5,801 nucleotides of DNA from Methanocorpusculum sp. (GTDB taxonomy: Archaea; Halobacteriota; Methanomicrobia; Methanomicrobiales; Methanocorpusculaceae), in the NCBI GenBank assembly GCA_029987025.1, contig DALTWQ010000076.1:1-5801 (forward strand). Reading direction: 5' to 3'. Positions 5,675 to 5,801 of the stretch are shown one piece after another (the first letter of the stretch is position 1; each line of letters begins with the position of its first letter). Position numbers and translations under genes: made by a program. The notes beneath the pieces were generated by a model. It saw nothing but the letters and a program-made list of their open reading frames with translations, searched no databases and was not told the DNA's origin.

Positions 5675-5684
5675 CTGAATTCAG
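5675..5684. repeat. 10-base perfect palindrome
   Basis: CTGAATTCAG is fully self-complementary and lies 8 bases beyond the stop codon of the minus-strand small gene. A palindrome of this length is not rare by chance. It is recorded because it adds to the row of dyads here. Confidence 0.35.
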
Positions 5685-5692
5685 AGGCGAAC

Positions 5693-5785
5693 TCAGTTTG
5701 TTTTTCCGGTTTTTGCTGCTGGGGTCGGCTGCTCTTTCTTTGCAGCTTCCTTTGCCTGCTTAGCCTCTTTCTTATGACAGGTCAT
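5693..5785 (-). CDS. small basic hypothetical protein, 30 residues
   Basis: ATG at 5785-5783 and TGA at 5695-5693 frame 30 codons. The start is MTCHKKEAKQAKEAAKKE, with nine lysines in total, many alanines and glutamates, one Cys and one His at positions 3-4, and a Pro/Ala/Lys/Thr tail. GAGGTGA stands 5 bases before the ATG and matches the archaeal Shine-Dalgarno ideal exactly over 7 bases, which is the strongest ribosome binding site in the window. The middle could form a charged helix, with the tail probably unstructured. There is no signal peptide or membrane segment. It converges with the DUF5714-type gene. I do not recognise a family, and the function is unknown. The strong start signal and the lysine-rich composition argue for a real gene. 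A nucleic-acid-binding role is only a guess. Confidence 0.6.
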   Translation of the reverse strand: MTCHKKEAKQAKEAAKKEQPTPAAKTGKTN

Positions 5786-5790
5786 GATTG

Positions 5791-5797
5791 TCACCTC
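5791..5797 (-). promoter_or_regulatory. strong ribosome binding site of the 30-residue gene
   Basis: On the minus strand GAGGTGA precedes the ATG at 5785 with a 5-base gap. It is a near-complete complement of the archaeal 16S rRNA 3' end and is the main reason for calling the small gene. Confidence 0.65.
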
Positions 5798-5801
5798 GAT
5801 T

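Overview
The window looks like a piece of a methanogenic archaeal chromosome, most likely of the order Methanomicrobiales (a Methanocorpusculum-like genome is my guess, not proven). The evidence is a two-subunit pyruvate carboxylase pair, ribosome binding sites complementary to the archaeal anti-SD (GGAGGTGA-like), a tRNA gene without encoded CCA that is preceded by a box A / box B promoter of the type known from methanogen stable RNAs, oligo-T tracts after genes instead of bacterial-style hairpins in most places, and a cysteine-rich DUF5714-type protein.

Layout, left to right. Positions 1-623 (+) hold the 3' part of a class I SAM-dependent methyltransferase gene whose start lies outside the window. 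A 115-base gap follows, with T-tracts and then a promoter overlaid by an inverted repeat that resembles the BirA (biotin repressor) operator. Positions 739-3971 (+) hold pycB and pycA, translationally coupled by a 4-base ATGA overlap. PycB is the carboxyltransferase and biotin-carrier subunit, and PycA is the biotin carboxylase subunit. Together they carboxylate pyruvate to oxaloacetate, which in methanogens feeds aspartate synthesis and the incomplete TCA pathway. A tRNA-Met(CAT) gene follows at 4048-4121 with its own strong TATA/box B promoter. A GNAT acetyltransferase gene (4160-4720) starts only 38 bases after the tRNA, so it may be read from the tRNA promoter. A DUF5714-type protein with 17 cysteines in 238 residues lies at 4813-5529.

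The right end, 5530-5692, has no gene but four separate palindromes in about 100 bases, one of which is a hairpin plus T-run terminator. A 30-codon minus-strand gene (5693-5785) with a strong Shine-Dalgarno site closes the window.

The metabolic core (pycBA) is conventional. The points most worth following up are the BirA-box-like operator over the pycB promoter, the 30-residue basic protein, the cysteine-rich DUF5714 protein, and the paired dyads at the tRNA promoter. I found no CRISPR array, transposase, integrase, toxin-antitoxin pair or phage gene.
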